A stretch of 64,000 nucleotides of DNA from Steromphala cineraria (Eukaryota > Mollusca > Gastropoda > Trochida > Trochidae): contig OU744726.1 of the NCBI GenBank assembly GCA_916613615.1, forward strand, positions 70,590,976 through 70,654,975. The letters are read 5' to 3'. The notes under the pieces are model-generated. The model saw only the letters and a program-made list of their open reading frames with translations, was not told the origin of the DNA and ran no database searches. This document shows, one piece after another, positions 1 through 11,579 of the stretch. The position numbers and the translations under genes are program-made. How positions within the stretch are numbered: the first letter of the stretch is position 1; the number at the start of each line of letters is the position of its first letter.

Positions 1-144
1 TCCACTTCTAGGACCGTCCAATGTCTGGCCAGTCTGGTTATGACGTTGAAGGAGTCGAAACCTTCTGGCAATTTGGCTTTTTGAAACTCCAACTTCAGAC
101 ATTTAAACGACTCTTTCTCGCTCTGCTGCTGTAAAATGTGGCAT
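1..144 (-). pseudogene. Tc1-like transposase N-terminus, copy A, broken
   Basis: Read on the minus strand from the ATG at 144-142, this encodes the DNA-binding part of a Tc1/mariner transposase, which would bind the transposon ends. A run of about 14 codons is followed by a TAA stop, then by a second in-frame stretch beginning MSEVGVSKSQIARRF, a recognisable helix-turn-helix, and continuing through GPRSG to the window edge. The same TAA is present in copy B at the matching codon. Unlike copy B, copy A keeps CAG rather than TAG after the helix-turn-helix. Catalytic residues are off the window. Confidence 0.7.
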
Positions 145-709
145 TTTCTCGTACTTTGTTCGGAACACTAGTAGTGAATGGTAGAATTCAGTGTTTTTTA
201 TATTCTTAGCGCGCCCAAGTCAGTAAAAATTGAAAGAATCGTGATTATCGAAAAAATCACTTTTACCTGAACTGACATGCCTCGGATGCGTTTTGACGAT
301 TTAATTGTTTCCGTTCGTAAAATTAGGATAGAGCATAAAAAAATGTTACTTTGTAAATGAATATGAAAGAATATGAAAATCTGTGGTTGTGTACTTTCTT
401 TTGAGCCATCAAAGCTATAAATCATAATCCTCACTACTCAAGGAGTCTGTACACAAGATCTTATGCTTCTGGAGAAGAACAAAAAATAGGTTTTTAAGGG
501 CGTGGCACCTGTAGCCCTAATAAATGGCCAAAGGGCCACCAAATTTGTAAATTACAATCCTCATTTATCAAGGAGTCTGTAAAACAACTTACACCTTTCT
601 AGGCATTATGGTTCTGGAGAAGAAGATGAAAATCGGTTTCAATGGAGTGGCTCTGTAGCCCTTATTTGTGGTCACAGGGCCACCAAATCTATCAATAATA
701 GTCTTCACT
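1..709 (-). mobile_element. Tc1-like transposon, copy A (cut by window edge)
   Basis: Bases 1-709 match 4972-5690 closely, by eye about 95% identical, with position 1 aligning to 4972. The similarity stops abruptly near 709. Bases 1-144 on the minus strand encode the N-terminal helix-turn-helix region of a Tc1-like transposase. The rest is the 5' accessory part, made of degenerate units of about 115-145 bp that each contain 'aaggagtctgtaaa' or a variant and end near 'gggccaccaaat'. The remaining two thirds of the transposase would lie to the left of the window. Confidence 0.75.
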
Positions 710-846
710 TATTTCACAGATTTCCTTACCTGCACTTCGCTTTGGAAACCATACTTGTGAAATATCCCATTAGACATTGTTATATCTTCATTATCTTCTA
801 TTTTTTTCCGTGAAAATAATATTCCATCTGGCGCCAAGAATAAGAG

Positions 847-894
847 GAGTGAGTGAGTTACCGCTTGGGGGCAATATTGCAGCCATTAGCGGCG
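847..894 (+). repeat. Fragment of (GAGT)n-associated molluscan SINE-like repeat
   Basis: The sequence 'gagtgagtgagtta' is followed by 'ccgctt' and 'ggcaatattgcagcca'. This is the conserved start of a repeat widespread in mollusc genomes (a GAGTGAGTGAGTTTAGTTTTACGCCGCTT-type head followed by a CAATATTCCAGC-type core). The match to the family rests on my recollection of the consensus. Only about 50 bp remain. Confidence 0.5.
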
Positions 895-899
895 AGCAG

Positions 900-3800
900 A
901 CTAAGAGGATAGAAACTGATCTAAAACTTGTAACATGAAGTATGACAATAACAACATTACACAACAATGAAACATACTCTAGTGCAATATTGAGATGGCA
1001 GTGTTTATTGCTATTATTATGCTATAATTTACGTAGTCGTGCCAATATAATAATCAGAATCGTTCTTTTATCCTAAGGCTTTTCGATTAAAATAAGCGAG
1101 TAAAAGAATGCTCGGCTTCCTTTCATGAAATATAATTATTCTAGTACATTAAATTTTTTTATATTAGCCCAAATTTGCTTCTTTTTTACCCAATAATTAA
1201 CTCGCATTTCCCGGGGAAAACGTTTGATACAGTCTATAGATCCATACGTTAAATAGACATCTTCTGTCTAATATTAATGTGTAATCCCATAAATAGGTTT
1301 TCCTATTTATTTGATTTAATCCAATTTAACTAAATTGATATTAATCTTAATTCGTTAGGAGTTGTATCAAATTAAAAGGTTTTGTTGGCAAATTTGATTG
1401 TTTTCAGTATCCTCGTACTCCTGCCTTTAAAGAACCAGTTATTTTTCACATATCAAGTTCCAATATTCAGTCGACTGAAACACATATTTCTATATTGTAC
1501 ATATTGCCTGTAGCATGTCGGATATTGAATAAGCAATGCTTGTTTTTTTTGGCAATTCGTTTTTCAAATGAACGTTGTTGCACCTAAGACAAAGTGTACA
1601 TTTAACTGTACAATTTACCATAATGATTATAATCCAAATGAGTTGAGGCATAAGAAAATGCACTTTAAAACCTTAAGCTAGTTGCATAATTTTTCAGAAC
1701 ATTTAAGAATATTCAGAACAAGTCACTTCTTCCACCTCACTGTGTACTCTTCTTTGAATTGTTGAGCATAATCTCTTAAAAAGCATGAAATAATAAAACA
1801 TCCTCATGCTATTCACGGATGTTGCCGATGCGTCTTCTAGTAGAGGAAATGAGTTAGGAACTCCATTAGCGCAATTTCCACCTCGTCTGTATTAAATTCG
1901 ACATATTTCACCAACAAAAAACTGCTGTTAGGCATGATATTCATGAAAAACAAACCTTTTAAATCTCAAGGTCATAGGAAAAAAGATTGTATCTTCAATT
2001 ACAATAGCAAAATACATTGAAACATATCAGTGTCAAACATTCTGATAAAAGAAGGATTTTACTCTCTCTCAATCGAGCAGAAATTACTTAACGGACAGCT
2101 TATTTAGCGAGTTTCGTAATGTTTAATATTCAAAAGAGCATAATGCATGTCTTTGTCATATAATGTTTACGACAATTACTGAGTGTTTGTTTTTACGGAG
2201 CAAAATCGAAATATATACTGATATACAGGTTCAGCACAGTGTGACGTAGATATGAATATATTATCATCATATGTTAACGACGTCATGAAATATATAGAAA
2301 ATCTCACCAAAGTGTCTTCTGATATCAAATATATCAACATGTGACGCCATTGTGTTTATGCCGTCATAGCATTGTGACATCATAACTGATGATGTAAAAC
2401 GTGTGTGATGTCATCTATGTGCCGATGACAAGGCATTGTTCAAAATCTACTGTTAAAACGATATATCCAAGGAGATATCGATTGATCTTCCACAAGCAAT
2501 AAATCCTGTGGAACACAGATTCGGATAATAAAAAGAAATGCCCACGGCATACTTTTAACCATTTGATGGCCACCCGTCGTCATATAAATTTAAAAGCAAT
2601 GCCAAAAACAAACCTTGACGTAATTACATTTTTGAAGATAATCGAGACAGAGTTTCATATTTGCATTCGTTACACGAATGGTGTAATCATTGCAGTAAAA
2701 CACAGTATTCACATCTTAGAATTACGATATCAACTTTAAAAACACAGACTACATTCGCAGAACTCAATACACCTCGCGGGAGGTGAATGTAGATTAAAGA
2801 TTGTTACCTATCATGGTTTTAATGCAGTTTTTAGTTTAAAAAAAACATCTGATACTGGACATTCACTCATATATTCAAAAATTTCATTGCTATCAAGGTT
2901 TTTTAAAATCTAATAACAACATCAAAACCAAGCCTAATGTGTTGAGACTCGGAAATGGTTGCTTTGTTCACATGTAGTAGTTGTATGAATGTACGAAAAT
3001 GGATTTTTGTCGATACTACAAGAGATCTGCACTCATGTAATATCTAATAGTATACATTATCTTATTTGGAAAATGTGCGTATTCGGGTTATTGAAAGACA
3101 GTTATGAACAAAATCTGTTTTTGATTACCTCCTATTGGCCGTGCAACCCTTGTAGTACTGACTGCAGGATAGTAGAGAGATATAACACACTTTATTAGTA
3201 GAATATGCTGAGGTAAGTGAAATTGCCCTTATATGCCATGAAATAGTCAAGTTGAGACCGAAAATACGTGCGAAAAAGCCACAAAGAATAAATAACTAGT
3301 AAAAAAGGAATGTACATAAGGTATAACGAAATAGATTGAACGATGGACAAAGGAAGCTACGTAAGCCCTACGGTTCCCATCTGATTACATGTGACAAGAT
3401 AAAGCTCTCATACAAATCTCACTTACTCATGTTTGATAACATATTAGATATTTTTCAGAGGGTTACTATAACAATAGATTGGGCTCTCATCCATCACTTT
3501 GTGACGTTGAGTTTTAATTAATGTTCTTTATGTTTGAGAAGGCTGGTTTTCTTCTTTATGCAAATATTCAGTAATGAATGAAGTGTTGCCGGAATGATTT
3601 ATCTTATTTTTCTAGGTGTTTTGAAAATATTACATGAACTAAAGTATTGTCGTCCTGAACAATAATCACAGTTTCCCAAAGTTCCCAAAGCTCATTATAT
3701 TAGCTGACAACGTAATTAGAACTTGCGAAAAGATCATCTTTCAAATGTCACTCCTTCCTTTGACCTGTTAGAAACTGACAGATCTCTCATTTCGAACCAT

Positions 3801-4080
3801 ATCGTTGAAATGGCCTTGAGCAACTAAATTAAAAGACTAAATTTTAGATTTCAAAAAGTTTTGATAAAACAAATAATACCTAAAATTGGTACAATCATCG
3901 TTTTCAATAAACTTATGATAAAATGAAGTACAAAAGAAAGTACACAACCAAGTAATTTGTTAATAAAAGATAACAGGACAAAATTTCCAGCATTTCAAAG
4001 GTATAGTATTAATAGTGAATCATTTTCAAACATGGCAAGGACAGGTATTTACTTCTCACTCCACACATCACTTCTCTACT
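900..4080. other. AT-rich noncoding DNA
   Basis: No open frame longer than about 70 codons has protein-like composition, and no recognisable domain, tRNA or long repeat is seen. The stretch is strongly AT-rich with scattered short homopolymers. It lies between the two Tc1 copies. Confidence 0.6.
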
Positions 4081-4159
4081 TCTCATAGTGTCCACTAGGG
4101 GTATATTTGGAAATTTACACTCATTGTTTTTGCAACATTCCGTGGTCTGATGTCCATAA

Positions 4160-5115
4160 ATGAGGAGTTAGTATTGGGTGTGACCCCCATTGCCGTTAAT
4201 GCAAGCAAAGACACGTCTCCTCATGACGTCATTAGGGATACGTTGCCATCTTCATGCAGTGCCTGTTCCAGCTGTTGTAGGTTGACTGGTTGCTGTGAGC
4301 GACGTCTAAGTCGTCTTCCCAAATGGTCCCAAAGATGCTCGATTGGGGATAAATCAGGGGAGCGTGATGGTCAAGGCAAAACCTGGATGTTTTGTTGGTT
4401 GAGGAAGTCCATGGTGATCCTGGCAGTATGTGGTCTGGCGTTATCGTGTTGGTAAATCATCCCTTGCTGCTGCATCTGTATGAAGGGGACCACCACAGGC
4501 TGCAACACTTGATCCCTGCATCTCTGGGCTGTAAGGGTCTGACGAATTGTCACCAAATCGGTCTTCTGGTCGCCTCAGATCCCGCCCCAGACCATGACGC
4601 TGCCATCGCCATAGGGCACCACTTCTTGGACACACGCTGCAGCCTGTCTCTCGCCTCTACGCCTGTAAACCCTCACTCTGCCGTCTGCTGTGAAGAGGTT
4701 GAATCGACTTTCGTCGCTGAAGATAACTCTTGCCCAATCACGACGTAGCCAGCGTCTCACTCTCCTTGCCCAGCGTAGACGGTCCAGGCGATGTTCGCGA
4801 GTCAGTGTCGGTAAGCCCGAATACCGGCAGCTGGAAGACGTCTCATGACAGTGTTTCTGCTGATGTGGTGTACTAACGCCGTCGATGCCGTTGACGTCAT
4901 GGTGACGAATCTGTCGTGCAGATGCAGTGTGCGCAGATAACGGTCTTCAGCGGGGTCGTCACCCTGGGTCTTCCACTTCTAGGACCGTCCAATGTCTAGC
5001 CAGTCTGGTTATGACGTTGAAGGAGTCGAAACCTTCTGGCAATTTGGCTTTTTGAAACTCCAACTTCAGACATTTAAACGACTCTTTCTCGCTCTGCTGC
5101 TGTTAAACGTGACAT
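4160..5115 (-). pseudogene. Tc1-like DDE transposase, full-length pseudogene
   Basis: A Tc1/mariner transposase cuts and pastes its own transposon at TA sites using a DDE/D catalytic triad. On the minus strand, starting at the ATG at 5115-5113, the order is a helix-turn-helix (SKSQIARRF), GPRSGRPRV, PAEDRY, then RRDWARVIFSDESRF (first catalytic Asp), GSVMVWGGI, YQHDNARPHTA (second catalytic Asp) and a C-terminal stretch near 4330 with the SPDLSPIEH-type ending that carries the last acidic residue. The extent, about 955 bp, fits the family size of about 340 residues. Several in-frame stops (including the TAA shared with copy A and a TAG in the helix-turn-helix linker) and frame changes near 4960, 4800 and 4570 show that it is dead. 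Short plus-strand frames across it are shadows. Confidence 0.85.
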
Positions 5116-5399
5116 TTTCTCGTACTTTGTTCGGAACACTAGTAGTGAATGGTAGAATTCAGTGGTTTTTATATTCTTAGCGCGCCCAAGTCAAGTAAAA
5201 ATTGAAAAAATCGTGATTATCGAAAAAATCACTTTAACCTGAAATGACATGCCTCGGATGCGTTTTGCCGATATGATTTAATTGTTTCCGTTCGTAAAAT
5301 TAGGATAGAGCATAAAAAAATGCTACTTTGTTAATGAATATGAAATACTATGAAAATCTGTGGTTGTGTACTTTCTTTTGAGCCATCAAAGCTATAAAT

Positions 5400-5760
5400 C
5401 ATAATCCTCACTACTCAAGGAGTCTGTACACAAGACCTTATGCTTCTGGAGAAGAACAAAAAATAGGTTTTTAAGGGCGTGGCACCTGTAGCCCTAATAA
5501 ATGGCCAAAGGGCCACCAAATTTGTAAATTACAATCCTCATTTGTCAAGGAGTCTGTAAAACAACTAACACCTTTCTAGGCCTTATGGTTCTGGAGAAGA
5601 AGATGAAAATCGGTTTCAATGGAGTGGCTATGTAGCCCTAATTTGTGGTCCCAGGGCCACCAAATCTATCAATAATAGTCTTCACTTGTCAATGAGTCTG
5701 TAAACAAAGTTTCAGCTTTTTGTGTTTTTGGAGAAAAAGTCGAAAATGTATAAAGTTTAC
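5400..5760. repeat. Degenerate tandem units inside the Tc1 accessory region
   Basis: Three successive units of roughly 115-145 bp each carry a 'gtctgtaaa'-type motif, 'tctggagaagaa' or a variant, and 'gggccaccaaat'. The same units occur in copy A at about 430-700. Confidence 0.6.
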
Positions 5761-6114
5761 GGATGGACAGACGGATGGACACCGGACCTCATATAACCTC
5801 ATCGGGCCTTTCAGGCCAGATAAGCTAGACCACTCAGGGTTGATCTGATTTTTACCCATCGATCTGCTCTGCTATGGTGCATCTACGCGCCGGTTACGTC
5901 AAAAAAGCAAAGTAAACATGTAATGCATGTTATTGTAATGTAAATAATGAACCAATTGATATCGGAGGAAGGTTAATATTTTGTATAGATTATCAAAAGA
6001 AGCACACTGTATTCGCTGACACTTTACACACTCCCATGTTTCCAAGTTATATTGAACAGGGAGTGGAGACATCGATCCACAAACATTGGCTTTAACCCTG
6101 CTGCTTCTTACCTA

Positions 6115-6172
6115 TCTCCGCTAATGGCTGAAATATTGCCCAAGCGGCGTAAAACAATAACTCGCTCACTTC
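6115..6172 (-). repeat. Fragment of (GAGT)n-associated molluscan SINE-like repeat, reversed
   Basis: The minus strand reads a GAGCGAGTT-type head, 'ttacgccgcttgggcaa', then 'atatttcagccattagcgg'. This is the same family as at 847-894, in opposite orientation. It is short and diverged. Confidence 0.5.
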
Positions 6173-6179
6173 TTACCAA

Positions 6180-8990
6180 TCATTATAACAGCAATAAGGT
6201 TATCTGTGGAAGAAGAACATAACTCCATCCTCTGTAACTCTAGTGAAGTTAACATACTTCGAGGTATCAGGTTTACTATTTCCGTAAATAATATTAATAT
6301 TAATGTACAGGATAACTAAGCAGGAGGTATGTATTCAAGTACTGATCGAACCACCTTTCTATCAAGGTCACATGACCTTGCCCTACATACAAATAAATAT
6401 GACAAAAAAGGTTTCACATTCATAAAATTGTGAATTCTCGTGTCAAAAACATGTAAATTATTCTGAGAAATGAAAGTGAATATTGGTAGTTTTTAATTGG
6501 AGTTCTTTCAAGCAAACTGAACAAACGTTAGTATCAGCCATCAAAAGCTAAATCATTAGCTACACAACTATCGCCCCTCAAAGCCGCACATTCTGGGTTT
6601 TATTCAGAGCTGCACGTACAATCAAGTGCACATTCGGCAATGTGAAAAACAGCACACAACGTTTTGCCAAATGTAATTATCTAAATTGGCATCTGTATCA
6701 TACATCTGTATTACTGTAAAACAATAATTCTTAAAATTACTATTGTTGTTTAATGGGGTCAAAATAAATTATCACGAAAGAGGTCAATATACATGACTGT
6801 AATGACGGAGGCAATTACGTCAGCATTCAAGAGGAATTGGAAAGATAGCGGAGAAACTCCGTTGATTATATTGGTTTACCACTATGGTTCTTCAAACATC
6901 AATGGATTTGTACTGTTACAACAAAAGTCTATAGTAGCCTCTATAGTATATACTTAGTTATCAGTGAATACAATGATTGAATGTTATGACACCATGGACA
7001 ATTACACGTAGCATTGCAATAGATTGATAGCTATAAGTCTATAATTCTTTGATGATTGTCCAGGCGGTGATTTGATCCCCTCTGATCTCTGTTATCGCAG
7101 ACGCTTATCTTAAGGCGATCTATTCAGGACAGTTACGTTGTCTCATGAATTGAAAGCCAAGGTTACAGTGTGCTTCCAGTTGAGAGACTGGTAAGGGCTC
7201 CTAAGACTCTTTTCAGAAATGGGGATTCAAGGTCAAATATTGAGTATTCATAAATTGGGATTCAATGTCAAATATTGAGTGGTATATGTTGGCAGCTTCT
7301 AAGACAAAAGTATTTAATATTACAAGGCTATCTCTCAGATAGGGTAATATCGCAGTGTTGTTACCTATTCCGTTTGGTATAAGATGTTTTAACAGCTTTG
7401 TTGGATCAATGCTGGTCGTTTCCTGCGGAGACGGCTTATGACAGACAGACAGACAGATTTTATTGCGCAAGTCAAATTGGCCTGTGGCATTACATCAAAT
7501 ATTACAATCATGTTTAGGTGGTGAGGTTACAAAAATCGACGTAGGAAATTAACTGTTGTTTCTAGATTGGAAAGCTTGATGTACATATTTACTAAGTGAA
7601 CGCTGAATGCTAATATTTCCTGTTGACAATAACTGTATACATTTATAAACAGAATATCGTTGACAATAATAATTCTTCAAGTGAGTGGATCTCAGATTTG
7701 CGTACAATGGACATTGCAATTACAAGTGAAATTCATCTTCTATTTCATACAAATCACAAAATGTACATAAACGTTTATCCCTCGGTATTTTGTAAGTACT
7801 ATATTTACCTGTTTCAATACATAATGTATGGGGTGTGATGTGCTTAGGTGAGGGCTAATTTGACCTATGTAGTGGATCTATTTGGAGGGACTTTTTTCTG
7901 TTTTGTTAGAAGAAGAAAAGAATAAGAAGATTTTATTTTATTATGTTATTAATGTATCACGTGGTACATAATCAGTTGAAGACAACACATAGTAACATCT
8001 TGGAAACATCGTACCACCCGGCCAATAGGCCTATGAGACAAATGAAAATCTAAAAATAGGCATGTATAAAAGATAAATGTACATTAGAATCAAACATACA
8101 AGAGTTTAAGGTGATATTTAATTTATGTATGGGCTAATAGCGTGTTTTCGCCTATAATACATTTTTATTTATAGAGCGGCAAGAGGCTTTACAAACCTCT
8201 CATTACGTAATCAGAATATCGATTGGGTGGTTGAGGACAACTGTGTAAAGAAAGGATTGACACGAGAAACATCCTGCCATAAATCATACCTGAGATCCGA
8301 ATAAAAGTCACACTCAGCACTTCATCTTAAATGGTATTGCGATTGCAAAACTTACAAATCCTATTCTGGAAAGGCGTTTAAGGCGACTTCTAACTCAAGT
8401 AGTAATGTGCCAAAGCGCAGCCTACTCAGTACAACACGTTGAGATCTTGTTAACAAAATAGTGACATCAACTTCTGGTGTCAAAAGTTTCTTAAATAACC
8501 TGTAATTTATTACCATTCTGTTGGCCTTTATCACTGAATAAGTCATTTTATCAGCGTTGACTGAAGTTGTGATAATGAAATGGGACTATTGTAAAAGGAT
8601 TGTCAATTTCATCATCCTGAAAGTAAACTGTAAAAGTAAAATTTCCCTGTGATAGTTTTTTAAAACCACTTTAAAAGACATCAAAAGCATTAGTCACGAT
8701 GTAAAGTAATCTATAATGTTTTAGCGAAAGTGATAACAAACCAACAACATTGTGACAGAAACATGACCTTATAACAATCATCCTTTGACTAAAGCAAACT
8801 GAACTTTTAAAAATTGTCTTGACTTGTTATCCTATGCTACTAGCTCACATAGACCTATTGGTATATTCAACTGTAAAGGATTGAAAATCTTGCCGCGGTA
8901 CCAGTATCGTGAAACGTACTAGGACTTCATTGGCGGACCTGTTGGATCAATACTCTCATTGATAACTGACTATAGCTTCCTCGTCTGCAG
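6180..8990. other. AT-rich noncoding DNA with minor simple repeats
   Basis: No supported gene. It contains an (ACAG)n microsatellite at 7440-7456, and a direct duplication of about 43 bp at 7215-7280 around 'gggattcaaggtcaaatattgag'-type sequence. Two stretches near 7455 and 7930 have 'agattttatt' followed within 40 bp by wording like 'ggcctgtgg' or 'ggcctatgag', which could be old retroelement tails. Open frames are short and unremarkable. Confidence 0.5.
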
Positions 8991-9044
8991 CATGCGTGTG
9001 ATAGAGGCTTGTGATGGGCCCACAGAGCAGGAGTGGACTACAGG

Positions 9045-9256
9045 ATGGCTAGCAGAGTCTACTGGGTGATCAAGGTGTTGAGTGTCTGGCATGTCTTCCT
9101 CCTCCGGTGGAGCACGTGTATAGACTGCCCCAGTCCTTGTCTCTGTATCGAGGACCCGAGGCTTAACGAGATGATCACTAACTGTAGCGGCATTGGAATA
9201 AACCAATTGGATTTACATTCGACTTTTACCAACCTTCCGGCAAAAACAACAAATGT
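9045..9256 (+). CDS. First coding exon of a secreted or membrane LRR protein (partial)
   Basis: This probably encodes the N-terminus of an extracellular leucine-rich-repeat protein. The first ATG in frame is at 9045, followed by a basic residue and a hydrophobic stretch (YWVIKVLSVWHVFLL) that looks like a signal peptide. Next comes an LRRNT cap, CPSPCLC followed about 13 residues later by NCSG, the usual C-x3-C-x-C...C cysteine pattern. After that comes LDLHSTFTNLPAKTTNV, typical of the run into a first LRR. The frame closes at TAA 9258, but a consensus donor GTAAGT starts at 9257, giving a phase-2 intron, the phase common for LRR exons. Later exons were not identified with confidence in the window. 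A short out-of-frame uORF starts at 9014. The cap occurs in many families (Slit-like, LRR-Ig, LRR-GPCR), so the exact gene is open. Confidence 0.65.
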
Positions 9257-10300
9257 GTAAGTACATATTGACACTGTTTTTAAAAATGCGAAAACTGAAC
9301 AAAAGTGAAGAAAATAGCAAGTTTCTAAATTGCCATAGTGATTATTATCATTTACAACAATTGGTAGGTTGATAACTTGTCTTACAAGTGGCAAGTAAGT
9401 TTGGCCTTGAAGTTAATGTTCGGTAATTGCTCCCCTTTGGTCAGTCAACAAATGCAAAGTTGTAATCTTTGACGACAATGTACTATCAGTAATAGAAAAA
9501 GTGGTTCATAGAACACAGAGAGGTTTAAAATCCATCAGATCAAAGAACCAATGCAGCACCTTTAGCCCTGTTTTGTGAGATCTTAATAACTTTCCTTTAA
9601 ACGTTTAAGCCATCGCCTGGTTAGGAAGGGTGTTAATGTCATAACATGGAAAGTTCAACAGATTGTTAAACATAATGCGTTATGTAATGGGATCATATAA
9701 AGTATATATTATGATATTTAAACTGACCAATAGCAGTGGGTAATAATTCCTCTGAAACACGAACTTATGCTCTTGCAGTGGCATCATACATGTAGATAAT
9801 TGATCTTACTCAAAGCCTTCTAATGATCTTCCCGCGATATATGTCTGACATCCAAGATTGGGTTTATTAGCAATAAACGAGAAGTCACACATAGTTACAC
9901 TAGGTATTCTAGTTATGAAGTTGACAATATCTATACATCTTGATGTGTGTGTACTTTTACTTCATATTTGTGATTAGTTCAAACATGGTGATAGTTTTTA
10001 TCTCTCGTTACTCCGAAAGGTTTGGCTCGTTATAGTCTTTAACCATCCTTTTATGCAAAATTTGATATGAGACGTCATGAAACAACTGAATATATTTGCA
10101 TTGTCAATGATTTATATTTGTGAGACCGATACTGTACGATGACCAATATGTGATAATGAATCATTCAAAATAAAATATAGATGATACAGATACGAAGGGA
10201 ACTCTATTCGATATGTAGTTCACATCACCTTCCTCGACAAAACATATTTTGCCCTATTTAATCCCCCCTTTCCGTTGAAAAAAGTTACTTTTTAAACGAA
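9257..10300 (+). other. Presumed first intron of the LRR gene; noncoding
   Basis: It begins with the GTAAGT donor. I see no LxxLxLxxN-type exon in this stretch and no large repeat. If the donor is used, the intron extends beyond here by an unknown distance. Confidence 0.4.
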
Positions 10301-10316
10301 GTACAGCAAACTGGCT

Positions 10317-10545
10317 TTAACTTTTGACGTGAATGTAGGAACAGTAGGGAAATAGTATCAAAACGTCTGAGCTTGGCACGTTAGTAAGTAATCCATGTGC
10401 GACAACGTGTCTAACGCACGCAATGGAAGCCCGAAAGAGTAACATTCTCCCACTCAGTCCAAGCTTCAGGCCGTCCTTGATTAGCCTGTCTTCTGTCAAC
10501 ACTTGCACGCTGCCTCTATTGGTGTCTGCAATCCATACAACGCCG
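10317..10545 (-). pseudogene. Possible fragment with an NHL-like repeat
   Basis: The minus strand is open for about 70 codons and starts with GVVWIADTNRGSVQVL, which resembles one blade of an NHL/TRIM-type beta-propeller (W-I/V-x-D-x-x-x-x-x-V). It continues as TEDRLIKDGLKLG before losing resemblance. There is no clear start, splice site or second blade. It may be a decayed exon or a repeat-derived fragment. Weak call. Confidence 0.25.
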
Positions 10546-10581
10546 GAACGCTACTCAAGAAATAGTAATGTTTGCTGATAG

Positions 10582-10863
10582 AAAACCTCGCATCCTTATA
10601 TCTGCTTTGGTAAACAGTCGTGTCATTTTAAACACAAATTTACATCTTACCAACGTTCCAATGATTGTGATACTTGTCAATCTGTTATTGAAACTAATGG
10701 TTTTTGTAAGTCAAGAGAATATGCCCTCATCAATGATATTCTTGATAAATGTTTAATACTTAAACGTAACCGTAGGATGAATTGCATCTCCGAGATGTCT
10801 AATGTACTGAAGATAGCGAAGTTGGAGACAACAGAGGGGTGTGCTAATCAGACAGTACCTTAT
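10582..10863 (+). pseudogene. Open stretch with Cys-rich, coding-like composition, unknown
   Basis: One plus-strand frame without an initiating ATG at its head is open for about 94 codons between a TAG near 10579 and the TAG at 10864. It encodes a cysteine-containing segment (SCHFKHKF, CDTCQSVIE, GFCKSREYALINDIL) followed by a basic segment (LKRNRRMNC). The composition looks more like protein than random AT-rich DNA, but I recognise no family. It could be an exon remnant or part of a retroelement ORF. Confidence 0.25.
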
Positions 10864-11579
10864 TAGAAAAGCAAAATACAAAATCTGCACATTTGATAGA
10901 ATGGATTACAGAAAACAAAGTTTGAAAGATAAAGAGATTAATTTGGATGATATTGAATAGATTTTCCCTCGACAAGTTCAAGTTGAGAATAAATTAATTA
11001 CAAAGATCAATGTCAGGAAGCTCTGGTTTCTTACTCTAGTGAGCAGGGAGCTTAGTCGCAACGTTGTCTGATGTTGATGTTGTCACTCTGCCTTTAAAAT
11101 GGTAGCCTAAGAATATCCGTTCATCAGTTCCCCTCTCATGAACTCTATACATTATATCAATGATCACATTCAGCTTTAACCAACGGAAATAAAAGTGTGA
11201 GTTAGTGTAACTGAGATAACTGTCTTCAAGCACTGACGATATGTTATGCATCCATTCATCATTAGTGATACAGATAAAGAGGTGTCTGGTTATCAAAGAG
11301 AACCACTGATGTCCATTGTGTCTTAAATGTTAAAATGTGGAAACCATATTACACACTAATTTTCAAGTTCTGATTTTATTTAATCCAAGCAAATCAAAAA
11401 TTTTAAATATGTGAAAGTTTGATAAAACTGGTGAAATTTAAACTTTCGATTTTCTGAATTTTTTATGTATGATGCAATATTCTCAATTTTGCGGTGCGAT
11501 GCGACCAGTTTCCATGTCTGATATAATGACTATAGCGATAAAGACGGAGTTACATCGCTATTAAGGTAAAGGGATATAA

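Larger units (their letters stand above)
4090..5830 (-). mobile_element. Tc1-like transposon, copy B (nearly full length, dead)
   Basis: The transposase remnant (about 5115 down to 4160) is followed on its 5' side by an accessory region shared with copy A up to about 5690. Copy B continues past that point to about 5830 through a 'cagacggatggacacc' tract. I could not identify terminal inverted repeats with certainty, so the outer limits are approximate. The accessory region contains three degenerate tandem units at about 5400, 5530 and 5670. Confidence 0.7.

Noticed and set aside
4150..4748. Plus-strand frames of 101 and 118 codons
   Set aside because: They are antisense to the Tc1 transposase remnant, whose DDE motifs are on the minus strand.
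7213..7470. 85-codon minus-strand frame
   Set aside because: It covers a 43-bp duplication and an (ACAG)n microsatellite and has no domain or splice support.
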